Assembly: GCA_020466095.1 (NCBI GenBank)
Contig: CM035806.1
Span: forward strand, 129,253,400 to 129,317,399
Source of the DNA: Chlorops oryzae
Lineage: Eukaryota; Arthropoda; Insecta; Diptera; Chloropidae
Reading direction: 5' to 3'
DNA: 64,000 bases
The position numbers and the translations under genes are program-made. How positions within the stretch are numbered: position 1 is the first letter of the stretch; each line of letters opens with the position of its first letter. The notes under the pieces are model-generated. The model was not told where the DNA came from. It saw only the letters and a program-made list of their open reading frames with translations, and ran no database searches. Below, in pieces: positions 10,136-19,860 of the stretch.

Positions 10136-11757
10136 TATATGGTGTTAGAGCTACGCTGCTTCAACATAGGCATATTATATGCAAATAGCATGAGCAGTGA
10201 TGCCACTCGCTCAAAAAATAATGTATAAAAATAATTTTTCAAAAGTATCAAAAAGTATCACCATTTCTTAAGAATATTATCAATAGTGTAATTTGATAAC
10301 ACCAATTAAAATGTCCATACAAAATTGAGAAAACTGTATTAAAATAAGAATTTAAAAAAAACTTCAAATCTCAATGTTAAAAAAATTAGTCTTCATTTTC
10401 ACAATTTCAAAAGATAAAAAAAAGGAACAAAAACAGCTATTCATATGCTTACAAACATAACAAACGGGCTTAAAATACACATATCGTCGCTACTCTTCAA
10501 AAACCACGTAAGCGTCATGACATGAATTTTCAGAAAACGAAAAAAACTTAATAGTTTTTTAAATCGGTGTTTTAAATTTAATTTCGTTTTATCAAAATAT
10601 AGTTTTGTAACTCCCCCAACGGTACACAACTTTGTTTTGAAATTATTTACTTGTTACAAGTAGCTCTAGCCAAATTTCTCGCTTACGTGTTTGTTGCGCA
10701 AATCAAAATTTGCAAATTTTGTCGCTTACGAGGTTTTTCCCAATTAAAAAAAAAAGAAAATTGCAATATTCGAATTAATATTTATTCTATCAGTCAAACA
10801 AATAATACTTCTTATGTTCTTTTCGTTGTTTTCTTATCTTTTCGTTCTTAATCAAATTAGAAAAAAAAATTTCAAGCTTATAAAATTTTTTTTCAGCAAT
10901 AAAGCCTCAAAAAACAACTTAACATTTTTTGATTTTATTATTTATTGGAAGCGTTTCAAAAAATTTGGTAGTTTAATCGGTATTCGTCATCGACATTGCA
11001 ACCTTCTTGAGGGATATCTATACAATTTTACAATTTATTGTCATAAAAATAATAAACGCGTTGATAAAACACTTGACCTATTCACAAGGTCTGCTAAAAT
11101 CCCTTCTAATGTTCTAAAGCTGTCAAACTCCATATATAAAAAGCATATTTGCACATTAGAAGGGATTTTAGCAGCCTTTGTGAATAGCCTAACTATTATT
11201 AGATTTTTTTATGATATACTTACTAATTTTAAAATCTTAAAGTAGCATGGGTCTTATTCACCGTACCTAAAATTGTTGTTAGCAGCTCCATATATGTGGT
11301 GGATTGTACTTTAACCTTACTTTTTTATGCGCGAAACCGATTAGCGTGGTAAATATAGGTGTACAAGATTAATATCATTAACCTTAAAAAGATCACATAG
11401 AATGAAAGATTCAACGTCACAGAAACAGCTAGGTACCTGCGTATTTTGGTTCTTTGGTTTCTTTTAAAGGAAATATCTTTGCGTTTTTTGTTTCCAACAA
11501 CAAAATATGCCTGTCTGTTTACAAATGAGAAAGATTGTATTGTTTTAAATTTATTTATGAGCCGAAAAGAAGGTTTTGCATGAAATTTTCATTTTGTATG
11601 GCACTTACGAGGTTTTTGAATTCGCCTTAATTTTTTATTTTTCATACAAACTTGTCAATATGAGATTGCCATAGGAAATATATTTTTCTACCATAAAAAA
11701 CAAAAAAGTCATTTTCGAGAAATTGGCGCTTACGTGGTTTTTGAAGAGTAGCATATA
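10136..11757. other. Spacer between the two MITE copies
   Basis: No gene is supported; the frame at 10814-11245 is very AT-rich and lacks a domain. It includes a hAT-like left end (CAGTGATGCCACTCG at about 10197, no partner found), a strong hairpin at 11078-11187, and a dispersed repeat at about 11365-11525 that recurs near 63205-63365. Confidence 0.4.
11078..11187. other. Long near-perfect hairpin
   Basis: The 35-nt arm 11078-11112 (ctattcacaaggtctgct...) is complementary to 11153-11187 (...agcagcctttgtgaatag) with about two mismatches and a ~40-nt loop. The size suits a microRNA precursor, but it could equally be a tiny palindromic MITE. Confidence 0.6.
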
Positions 11758-11924
11758 GAACTATAGCTGCAACTTCGGCCAAATTTCGGCGCGTTATGGC
11801 ATGATTTGGTGAAAAAGTTCAACTGTGGTGAACCACGCCATAAGTCGAGTGTTGTGGTGAACCACGTAATAGAAAGTGTGGTGCACCACGTAATAGCTTT
11901 TAGCCGAAGTTGCAGCTATAGTTC
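11758..11924. mobile_element. Palindromic ~167-bp MITE, copy 2 (inverse of copy 1)
   Basis: The ends gaactatagctgcaacttc and gccgaagttgcagctatagt are inverses. Read on the minus strand, its interior matches copy 1 at 9969-10135 nearly base for base (for example ttacgtggtgcaccacac). Confidence 0.75.
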
Positions 11925-12039
11925 GTAATGGTGCCACTTTGTGTCTACCCCATATAGTAATATAGGGGACTTTTACAACAACAACCGATTTCCGTGGTGA
12001 ACTATTGGTGCTATAATTATGTGGACATGGTAGGACTAA

Positions 12040-12303
12040 AAAAACATCTCTATCGCTCCTTTATATTGAGTTTTCTTGATTATTTTTATGTTTTTCAAGC
12101 TTTTCATGAAATTTTATAAGTTTGGTAGATATTTTATATGTAATGAACTCGAAAATCTCCCAAAATTAAAAATAAAAGGCAATGAATTTCACCAGAGCAT
12201 GGCTAAAGATTTCGCTGCCATAGCATGCTTCTCTTTTCCTCGTGCTTTATGCATATGTTGAAGCAGCGTAGCTCTAACACATTACAGGGATTAGGAAGAG
12301 GAA
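12040..12303. repeat. Inverted partner of 8337-8590
   Basis: It runs from tatattgagttttcttgatt to cagggattaggaagagg and mirrors the segment at 8337-8590. Just downstream at about 12311 another hAT-like start (CAGTGATGCCAGATC) appears without a partner end in view. Confidence 0.68.
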
Positions 12304-12600
12304 TAGTTCAGTGATGCCAGATCAGCAGATTTTCTGCTAGATCTAGCAGATTTTGAAGTTGGGCAGCTGAGAAATGTTCGTTATTGCGGATAGCTGAAAA
12401 TCTAGCGGAATTTTACTGTTGATCGGCAGATTTTTAGCTGATTTTTAGGCTTTTGCAAAAATATGAAAAACTTTTATGTTCCATTGGTAATCAAAGAACC
12501 ACATTTTGAGATCTTTCCCCTACGAGACACGAAAAAGCGTTTGAGATTAGCCAGAGAAAAATTTTCCTGATTTAGAAATACTGGTCAACTGCTTGCTTAT

Positions 12601-13915
12601 CAGAGTTGTAAATAAATGATTCATTTTTGAATCAATCAGTGAATTATTCACATAATGAATGGTGATTTATGAATGAATCCATTTCATCACAAAATTTGAA
12701 CTGAACTTAAATTTGAATGCATTCTTTTGAATTGAACCACTTCTCAAATTTATTTGCTAAGTAGACTGAAACTCGCCTCCATATTATTAAAGGCAAGAAA
12801 TGTATTATCTTATGTTTTCGATATAATTTAGTTTTTTAGGGGTCTTTCGTGGGCCCCTGGGAGTCCGCCTGGACCACTTTGGGAATCAGTAAATGTTTGG
12901 TGGGACACTCTTTGTCATGGTTGTATTGCGTTTTTGTAGTTGTGTATAACACTCTGGACCAGTCGAGAAAGATCATACAACATATAAGTATATAGAAATG
13001 CACCGATAGTGTGAACGCAATTTTTAGACTCTGATGGTGAAAACTGTCATCATCTTCACCGATTTTTGTCCCAATTATATTGTTTCCTGATATATTTTTG
13101 AAAATATGCGACAAGAATGTAAACCTCAACAGTGGTTGTGGAAATTGTTAAAATTTGTGCCGATCTGGCCCGATAAAAATGTAAGAAAATGAAAACACAA
13201 ATTTAAATGGACTAGAAGTAGCGTTGGTACGGTTTGGTATGGAAAGTGGAAATGGGACATGTTATTGAATTGGCTTTAGAAGTAAAGGGAATGTAATATA
13301 AAATTTTTCTGAAAACAACCTTTTGCATGACCGCGAAATATTTCTTGTTAAGCAAGGGCTCCTATGGGTCATTGGCTACTTAGAGTTCTGCCGAATTTCT
13401 TATTTCTCTTTTCATTTTTTTTTAATTAGACGGTCCATCTTCATTGAAATTGTCTGAATTAGCTGCGCAAAGCTTGCTTGCAGATTCAGGCAAGGAAGAT
13501 TGGCTTGGTTCGCCGATTTAAGTTTTTGAAAATAAGTTCGGCGACAACTACATATTTTAGCAGATATTTCGTTGAAAACTAAATAACATCGAAAACTTAA
13601 GATAACAGAAGTGGTAAATGGGAAAAAAGAATTAAAATTCTTTTTTTGAATTCATTGATGAATGAATTCAAAGTTAAATTCTTTCAAATTTTTTTTAAAG
13701 GAATGAATTCTATTTGTTAAATTCGCCAAAAAGTGAATTCAAATTTTAAATCTTTTAAATATTTAAATTCAAAAGAATTCATTCAAAATTTTCAATTCAA
13801 AAGAATGCATTCAAATTTTAATTCAATTCAAATTTTGTGTTGAAATGAATTGATTCAAATTTCTTAAATTCAATTGAATTAAAAGACAAAAATGAATCAT
13901 CAATTTACAGCTCTG
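12601..13915. mobile_element. Non-autonomous hAT element (1315 bp)
   Basis: It starts CAGAGTTGTAAATAAATG and ends with the inverse form ATTTACAGCTCTG. A perfect 8-bp duplication, ttgcttat, flanks it (12593-12600 and 13916-13923). The ends closely resemble those of the element at 1056-3906. Both ends have GAATTCATT-rich subterminal DNA. No transposase is seen. The region at 12900-13000 looks like a decayed mini-me/DINE fragment (tgtataacactctggacc, tatagaaatg). Confidence 0.9.
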
Positions 13916-14125
13916 TTGCTTATATATGCCAATAACGGATTGCTTTGAAGCTTTTGGGGATTCGTGAAAATTTAGTAAAGGAGCTAAAACTGATAATAAA
14001 ATTATGATATTATCATGAAATAAATATTTTTTTTTTTTTTTTGCACGTGTTTTTATTATTGTATCTTCAAAAAAAAAAACTTATGAACTAACAATAAGTG
14101 AAAAATCTTAATACTAGAATATAAA

Positions 14126-14157
<32 letters not shown>

Positions 14158-14170
14158 GTATTTATATTAT
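14126..14170. repeat. (TA)n-rich microsatellite
   Basis: A run of tatata with a few interruptions lies in the 3' region of the Jockey-like copy. Confidence 0.8.
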
Positions 14171-15182
14171 TTGGCCTCCGGTCCAAGCCAACGCATGGAT
14201 TAGGCTGCCTTTAGTGTGGTTAATTGCTCCACGGCTGTTACAGAGTGTAATAGGAGAATTAGTGCTGATAGAGAGAAGGCAGGTCACGCCTCTTGAGCCG
14301 TGTGTAGCTGTTTGTTAATAACAAATTTCTGGCTAATGAGTTCGGATGTTGGGACAACCGAGTGCTATATTTGCGACTTAATGAAATAAGTTCGTTTTTG
14401 ACCAACGGGATACAAAGGTCCTTGTGTATGTTTTCGTTCTTAATGAACCATGGAGCACCAGTGATAGTCCGAAGGATTTTAGACTGTGAGCGTTGTATAA
14501 TGTCTGTTATAGAGTTACTCGCTTTTCCCCAAAGCTGGGAGCCATAAGTCCTAGAGTTGCAAAACTATCGATAGTCCCACTATCGATAGTTTTCAAAACG
14601 ATAGTAAAAACTATCAACTAACATTGATAGTTTCGAAGAAAACTATTGATAGTATCGCGATACTATCGTGGAAATACTGCCAAAAGCCTTGTCATCATAA
14701 GTTTACAGCAGTTTGTCACTTTGCAAAAACCGCCAATCTTTATTTTTAATGCAATTTAACTTGCTATTCAAATACCACCGATAGGCGGTCATGCATTACC
14801 ATTATGGATTTATAGCTTTGAAATTGTAACTGTAATATTTATCTCAACGAAAACTTAACTTTATTTTTATTTGAAAAACCAAAAATTATTATAGCTTTTA
14901 ACAAAAAAAGTATTCTTCAAAGAAAAAGAAAAACAACCTATAATTTTAAGTATAAAAATAAACTCAACACTATTGTTCGATGAACAATCATCCTAAAATC
15001 TTTGTTTTTTCAGCCATGTAATAATTCTTGTTGGTAAAAAGCACCATGTTTACATGCTTTTCTTTGAGCCTGGTACGTCTTTGTGATATAAGCTCCCCCG
15101 CCTTGCTAAACACGCGTTCGGATTCCGTAGATGAAGCCGGAATGCACAAATATCTACGCGCCAAGATTTGCATTGACTTTTC

Positions 15183-15251
15183 CTCGGTTTAACACTATAA
15201 AGTACATAATATTAGGTATTTATAAAATGGGCAAATCCAAATATAACTTAC
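15183..15251 (-). other. Probable intron in the hAT transposase
   Basis: On the minus strand GTAAGT at 15251 and an AG ending at 15183 join EYWK to EKSMQILARRYLC in phase. The unspliced reading contains a stop. The pyrimidine tract is weak. Confidence 0.45.
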
Positions 15252-15536
15252 TTTCCAATACTCCAAAGGATCTGCCGAAAGTGGTTCATTTGGCTTTTCA
15301 AAGTATTCTCGCAGAGTCATTATTGCATCAGCTCGATTGGATCGGACCTTTTGCGAAATTTTGTCTCTTAAAAATTCATATACATCGCGAATTTCGTTGA
15401 TAGAAGTTGACTGTTCCCCTGTTACGAAAATACTCTTGAATCGTAACGTTGCGCTTTGTGCCTTCGAGAAGTAAAGGATGACAACGTTTTAAGTGATCAT
15501 TCAAATTTGTGGTATTTCCACTTGTTTTATATATTA

Positions 15537-16818
15537 GGTGTAGTAAAAAGAAATCCATTATTTTTCCAATAGATGGCGTTATTTATCTGCATCTCGCGTT
15601 GTATAAGTCCGATCGTGTTCCGCTAGGGGGTATTAGAAAGATGACAGTTCCTATTAAAAAAGCTTTTTTGACACTTTTTTGATTGATTGATTCAGTTTTG
15701 TTTGAGAGCTTGTCAAAGATGGACATCAGCAAAGAGAAAATTCGCTACATTTTACAGTTTTTCTTCGATAAGGGAGAAAACGCAAGCCAGGCGGCTGAAA
15801 ATGTGAATAGCGTTTATGGACCTGATACTGTAACAGCCAATCATGCGCAATTTTGGTTTCGTCGAATCCGTTCCGGTAACTTCAATGTCAAGGATGCACC
15901 ACGCACTGGAAGGCCAATTGTCGAAAATGTCGATAAAATCATGGAAATTATCGAGTCCGACCGTCATGTTAGCACTGTTTCGATTGCAAAAGAGCTCAAG
16001 ATTGCACAAAAAACCGTTTGGAACCATTTGAATAAGGCTGGATACACAAAGAAGCTCGATGTATGGGTGCCACACGAGTTAACGCAAAAAAACCTCATAG
16101 ACCGAATTTCCATCTGCAAATCGCTGCTGAACTGCAACAAAATCGACCCATTTCTGAAGCGGTTGGTGACTGGTGATGAAAAGTGGGTCACTTACGACAA
16201 CGTCAAGCGAAAACGGTCGTGGTCGAAACACGGTGAACCGGCGGAAACGGTGGCCAAGCCAGGATTGACGGCCAGGAAGGTTTTGCTGTGTGTTTGGTGG
16301 GATTGGCAGGGAATTATCTACTATGAGCTGCTCCCATACGGCAAAACTCTTAACTCGGAACTCTACTGTCAACAATTGGACCGTCTGAAGGAAGCAATCG
16401 CCCATAAGCGGCCAGCTTTGGCCAATAGGAGAGGAATTGTGTTCCATCAGGACAACGCCAGGCCACACACATCGATAGTGACTCGCCAGAAGCTCCGGGA
16501 GTTTGGTTGGGTGGTTCTTCTGCATCCACCTTATAGTCCGGACCTGGCACCAAGTGATTACCATCTGTTCCTGTCTATGGCGAACAATTTTGCTGGTGAA
16601 ACATTCGCTTCAAGAGAGGCTTCTGAAATTCGACTGTCTCAATTTTTTGCTAATAGGAACGAGGGCTTCTATGAGAGAAGCATAATGAAATTACCTTTAA
16701 AATGGCAACAAGTTATCGAACAAAACGGCGCATATTTGACCTAAATCGGGTCATTCTAACTATCTTAAATAAAGCCCTCAATTTAATGCAAAAATAATGG
16801 ATTTCTTTTTACTACACC
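15537..16818 (+). mobile_element. Complete mariner element (1282 bp)
   Basis: Perfect 29-bp inverted terminal repeats begin GGTGTAGTAAAAAGAAATCC. They are flanked by the TA target duplication at 15535-15536 and 16819-16820. The size matches classical mariners of about 1.28-1.3 kb. It carries one uninterrupted transposase gene. It interrupts the zinc finger loop of the hAT transposase, and removing it rejoins the finger in frame. Perfect ends plus an open gene mean it is young and may be active. Confidence 0.97.
15719..16744 (+). CDS. Mariner transposase, apparently intact (341 aa)
   Basis: This cut-and-paste transposase acts in the nucleus on the element's own inverted repeats and integrates at TA. 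The open frame extends upstream to 15683, but MDISKEKIRY at 15719 fits the family N-terminus and usual length (about 340-350). Residues 1-105 form paired helix-turn-helix DNA-binding modules (ASQAAENVNSVYG; GRPIVEN). The signature WVPHEL is at about 116-121. The catalytic triad is DD34D: D153 in TGDEKW, D245 in HQDNARPH and D280 in PYSPDLAPSD. No stop or frameshift is seen. The sequence suggests the mellifera/rosa-like group, from memory only. A TATA-like or poly(A) signal was not established, although aataaa follows the stop at 16769. Confidence 0.96.
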   Translation: MDISKEKIRYILQFFFDKGENASQAAENVNSVYGPDTVTANHAQFWFRRIRSGNFNVKDAPRTGRPIVENVDKIMEIIESDRHVSTVSIAKELKIAQKTVWNHLNKAGYTKKLDVWVPHELTQKNLIDRISICKSLLNCNKIDPFLKRLVTGDEKWVTYDNVKRKRSWSKHGEPAETVAKPGLTARKVLLCVWWDWQGIIYYELLPYGKTLNSELYCQQLDRLKEAIAHKRPALANRRGIVFHQDNARPHTSIVTRQKLREFGWVVLLHPPYSPDLAPSDYHLFLSMANNFAGETFASREASEIRLSQFFANRNEGFYERSIMKLPLKWQQVIEQNGAYLT

Positions 16819-18056
16819 TAATATTTTGTGACAACGCAAGCACGTTGCATGCTTTTTGTTGCTATCTAGCTTAAAATGATTCCACACTTCAGAAATTTTG
16901 GGCCTTTTGGTGGCTGCAAAATAAGTATAGTAAAGCAAGCCTTTCGCCCAAATAATAAAAATGGGCTTACCTTGGCAATCATTATCGTCTGTTTCCATTT
17001 TTCGTCAGTTTTTACTCCCGCTTGAACAAAATTTTAGCGTGATGCTTGCGTTGGATTTGAACTGTCGATAGTCAAAAACATCGATAGTTTTGCCAGTTAA
17101 AAAAAAAACTATCATTACTCGCCGATAGTCAAAAAATAAAATAACTATCGATACTATCGATAGTACTATCGATTGTTTTGCAACTCTAATAAGTCCATAT
17201 AGGCTTAAGTGTTGCGTTATAAAGAAGCACTTTGTGTTCGAGCCGCAATCTTGACTTACTGTTGAGTAGCCAGTGCAGTTTTTGGGCGCTCAGCTTCATT
17301 TGGGTGCGTTTTGCCCCAATATGTTTGCGCAATGTGAGTCGGCGATCTAAGTGAATGCCTAGATATCTCACTTCATTGGCCTGTGGAACTCGTGTGCTGT
17401 TAAGCATAATTGGTGGGCATGTCTCGCGACGCAGCGTGAAAGTTATGTGGGTGCATTTGCTTTCATTTACTTTTATTCTCCAGTTCGCAAGCCAGTCTTC
17501 AACAATATGAAGATGATTATTAAGAACTCGAGAGGCGACCGCAGGGTCGCTGTGTGCATACAAAATTGCTGTGTCATCTGCAAATGTAGATGTGAATAGC
17601 TTTGGGGAAATAGGCAGGTCAGCCGTGTATATCAAATATAACAATGGCCCGAGGACGCTGCCTTGAGGTACGCCTGCTGAGATGTGGAACTCATTCGTCG
17701 TGTGAGTTCCATATCTAATTTTGAACTTCGTTTCAGAGAGGTACGATTGTAGGACTTTGTGGGTATTATTGGGTAGTGTTTGTTTTATTTTAAACACTAA
17801 ACCAGAATGCCAAACCTTGTCAAAGGCTTGTGAAATATCCAGAAATATGGCAGAGCAGTATTTCTTTTTTTCAAACGCGTTTCTGATTTCGGTAGTAACT
17901 GTGTTTACTTGTTCAATAGTACCATGGCTTTTTCGAAAACCAAACTGGTGCTCGGGGATTACTCTGGAGCTTTGCAAGGACGGTAAAATTTTTGCCAAAA
18001 GACATTTTTCAAAAACTTTTGAGAACACAGGCAGTAGACAAATTGGCTTGTAATCT

Positions 18057-18371
18057 TAAACGATTGAAGTTTGTCAAAATAACTACCCGAACTGTTTTTG
18101 TAAAATCGACGGATAATTGTTAAAAAAACTGCCGAACTGTCATTATATAATTGACCTGGGGCTGTTAAATTAACAGCTCTAACCTTTATTTTATAATTAG
18201 CTGGAAGATAGTCAAACTTAATCTCCCAGCTGTACAACCCATAAAGTAAAAAATTCCTTTTATTGAAAACTAAAAGTTAATTTTTTATTGTTTCATTATG
18301 TTACACCTACATTTAATGCTTACAATTAACTTATTATTTAAAAAGTGGAATAAAAGTGCCAAAACTTTGTG
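18057..18371 (-). other. Likely 3' part of the EnSpm-like element
   Basis: No catalytic domain is seen. On the minus strand a frame (18237-18060) can be read but has no known motif. The sequence lies between the transposase stop and the truncated Jockey copy, so it is probably 3' element DNA. Confidence 0.3.
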
Positions 18372-19425
18372 TTAAATTGATTTGTCTCTTATATATGATG
18401 ATCCATTGTACATTGTATAAATGTTAATCGGAGGACTAGTAAATACAGTTATATTGTTTATGTAAAGTGTTTTTGTGTTTTTCCCAGTTTTATAGGCTTG
18501 AAAGTGTTCATCGAATGTTTGAATTTCAATTTCTGATGAAACAATAAAAAAAGATTTGTCTTTGCCAACAAGTAAACATTCAATTTTATGAAGGTTTAGT
18601 GAATCATTAGACTTAATAGATAAATACATTTTTGTTTTATATATAGTACCTTTAAAATCAATAGTGTCTGCAAAAACAAAATCGATAATGTTTATGTTTT
18701 TAGAGAGAAGGAAACAATTAATAAGATGATCAATATTTTTTGATTCAATCGTATGAATTACCTCTAATTCTCGCGGTACATTATTTTTGAAAAGGAATGA
18801 ACAAAATTGGTATTGTGTTTTTTTTGCTAAAGAATAAGCACTATTTACTCTCGACATTGAAGCAGCCATATAAGTTTTAAGTTCTTTGTGCTTGGCTTCA
18901 AATCTTTTTGACCACATATTTTTCAATGGACCACATTTTCTAATAGCTGTTCCATAATGCACTAGGAAATGATGCTTGGGCTTCAACGGACCAAAACAAT
19001 TTTTATACAATTTATGATGCTGTGTTATATAAAGTTGTAGTTTAACAATATCTTCTTCTTTGAAAGATGACAATAAGCATGAATCCATTATCTTTATTAA
19101 TAATATAATCATCTTCCATACCTTATCATTACGCGGGACTTTATCCCCAATTAATAATGTGAAAAAGTGTAAAAATGATTTTGTTTCTGATGCTGTCATT
19201 TTTAAGTTATTGTTCATCAAATTGTTAAGTTTAAATGGACACGATGTATAATATTACCGATTTCGGTCACTCCATATGAAAAAGTACTTTTACGATTATT
19301 TAAAAACTCCAGTGTGAAATACTGTTTTTTTAAAAAATATATAATAGCTTGACTTAAATCGTATCGACAAACACCCTCAAAAATGTCATGCATTATATCT
19401 ATGTGCATCAAGTTAGCTTGCACTT
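18372..19425 (-). pseudogene. EnSpm/CACTA-like transposase C-terminal half, frameshifted
   Basis: Two minus-strand frames overlap near 19217-19235. The first carries IDIMHDIFEGVCRYDLSQAI. The second carries SFLHFFTLLIGDKVP, LKPKHHFLVHYG and GPLKNMWSKRFEAKHKELK. This motif set belongs to a group of animal transposases related to EnSpm/CACTA. The name is my recollection and could be wrong. A single frameshift links the frames (HRVHLN to NNNLKMTAS). The N-terminal part is missing, because the coding text passes straight into the 141-bp tandem array at about 19409. The protein ends at RDKSI. Confidence 0.6.
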
Positions 19426-19760
19426 TTTCGAATTTCCCGAAAAAATTTATTGTGCTGTAATGTGCCCAGTTTGTGCTATCATTTGCCGTTTCGAAAAAAA
19501 AAATTCCTCAAGGGATGCAATTTTTATGAGGAGGTCCTTTTTTTCGTGTCAAGTTAGCCTGCACTTTTTCGAATTTCCCAAAAAAAATTATTGTGCTGTA
19601 ATGTGCCCAGTTTGTGCTATCATGTGCCGTTTCGAAAAAAAAAAAATACTCAAGGGATGCCATTTTTATGAGGAGGTCCTTTTTTGGTGTCAAGTTAGCT
19701 TGCACTTTTTCGAATTTCCCCAAAAAAAATATTGTGCTGTAATGTGCCCAGTTTGTGCTA
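19409..19760. repeat. 141-bp tandem array running into an assembly gap
   Basis: caagttagc recurs at 19409, 19550 and 19691, a period of exactly 141 bp. The copies share tgtgctgtaatgtgcccag and gggatgc...tttttatgaggagg. 141 is divisible by three, so a frame stays open across the array; I do not regard it as a gene. The array runs straight into the 100-N gap, so the true copy number is unknown. Confidence 0.9.
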
Positions 19761-19860
19761 NNNNNNNNNNNNNNNNNNNNNNNNNNNNNNNNNNNNNNNN
19801 NNNNNNNNNNNNNNNNNNNNNNNNNNNNNNNNNNNNNNNNNNNNNNNNNNNNNNNNNNNN
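19761..19860. other. Assembly gap (100 N)
   Basis: Exactly 100 N, a conventional placeholder for unknown length. It truncates the 141-bp array on its left side. Confidence 0.98.

Larger units (their letters stand above)
14988..16998 (-). pseudogene. hAT transposase, internally deleted and split by mariner
   Basis: Translation begins METDDNDCQ at 16998. A 57-bp intron (16914-16970, GTAAGC...TTTTGCAG) leads to ATKRPKISEVWNHFKL and the BED finger half CLRCHK. Mariner interrupts here, and the finger resumes as YKTSGN...HLKRCHP (C-x2-C, H-x4-H). A deletion or frameshift then joins directly to the C-terminal region (RADAIMTLREYFEKP, DPLEYWK). A second probable intron (15183-15251, GTAAGT) precedes the hATC dimerisation motif (CIPASSTESERVFSKAGEL). 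The RNase H-like catalytic core is absent, so the protein could not transpose. It might have bound DNA before mariner entered. The family has introns, which suggests splicing of the active relative. Confidence 0.83.
14552..17188 (-). mobile_element. hAT element inserted in the Jockey RT, itself split by mariner
   Basis: The ends TAGAGTTGCAAAAC and GTTTTGCAACTCTA are perfect inverses, flanked by a perfect 8-bp duplication, ataagtcc (14544-14551 and 17189-17196). Both ends are packed with CTATCGATAG-like words. Coding pieces on the minus strand show an N-terminal BED finger and a C-terminal hATC domain. The host RT frame is restored when the element is removed, which confirms the limits. It is about 1.35 kb without mariner, so most of the transposase is deleted. 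Confidence 0.92.
14022..18056 (-). mobile_element. Jockey-like non-LTR retrotransposon, 5'-truncated, split by a hAT
   Basis: On the minus strand an RT reading frame starts abruptly at about 18056, is broken by the hAT at 14552-17188, and continues to a stop at 14259. The 3' untranslated region runs to about 14022 and ends in A-rich sequence. Its terminal text (gaactaacaata...atcttaa) recurs at the 3' end of the related copy at 33717-36140. There is no endonuclease or ORF1, as expected for a 5'-truncated insertion. Confidence 0.82.
14259..18056 (-). pseudogene. Jockey-like reverse transcriptase (interrupted)
   Basis: The frame includes the RT signatures HQFGFRKSHGTIEQV, AIFLDISQAFDKVWH, AGVPQGSVLGPLLY and the catalytic FADD, followed by the thumb and C-terminal region (YLGIHLDRRLTLRKH). 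At KPIWTY the hAT insertion begins. Removing it and one copy of its 8-bp duplication restores the frame into GSQLWGKA and continues through RTITGAPWFIKNENIHK to the stop at 14259. The RT frame looks otherwise open in the retained portion, suggesting a fairly young copy at the time of the hAT insertion. It has lost its N-terminal endonuclease and finger parts. Confidence 0.85.

Noticed and set aside
10814..11245. 143-codon AT-rich open frame
   Set aside because: Composition-driven, no domain, and it contains the hairpin at 11078-11187.
15683..15718. Upstream extension of the mariner transposase frame
   Set aside because: The extra 12 residues are not expected for the family; the ATG at 15719 gives the usual N-terminus.
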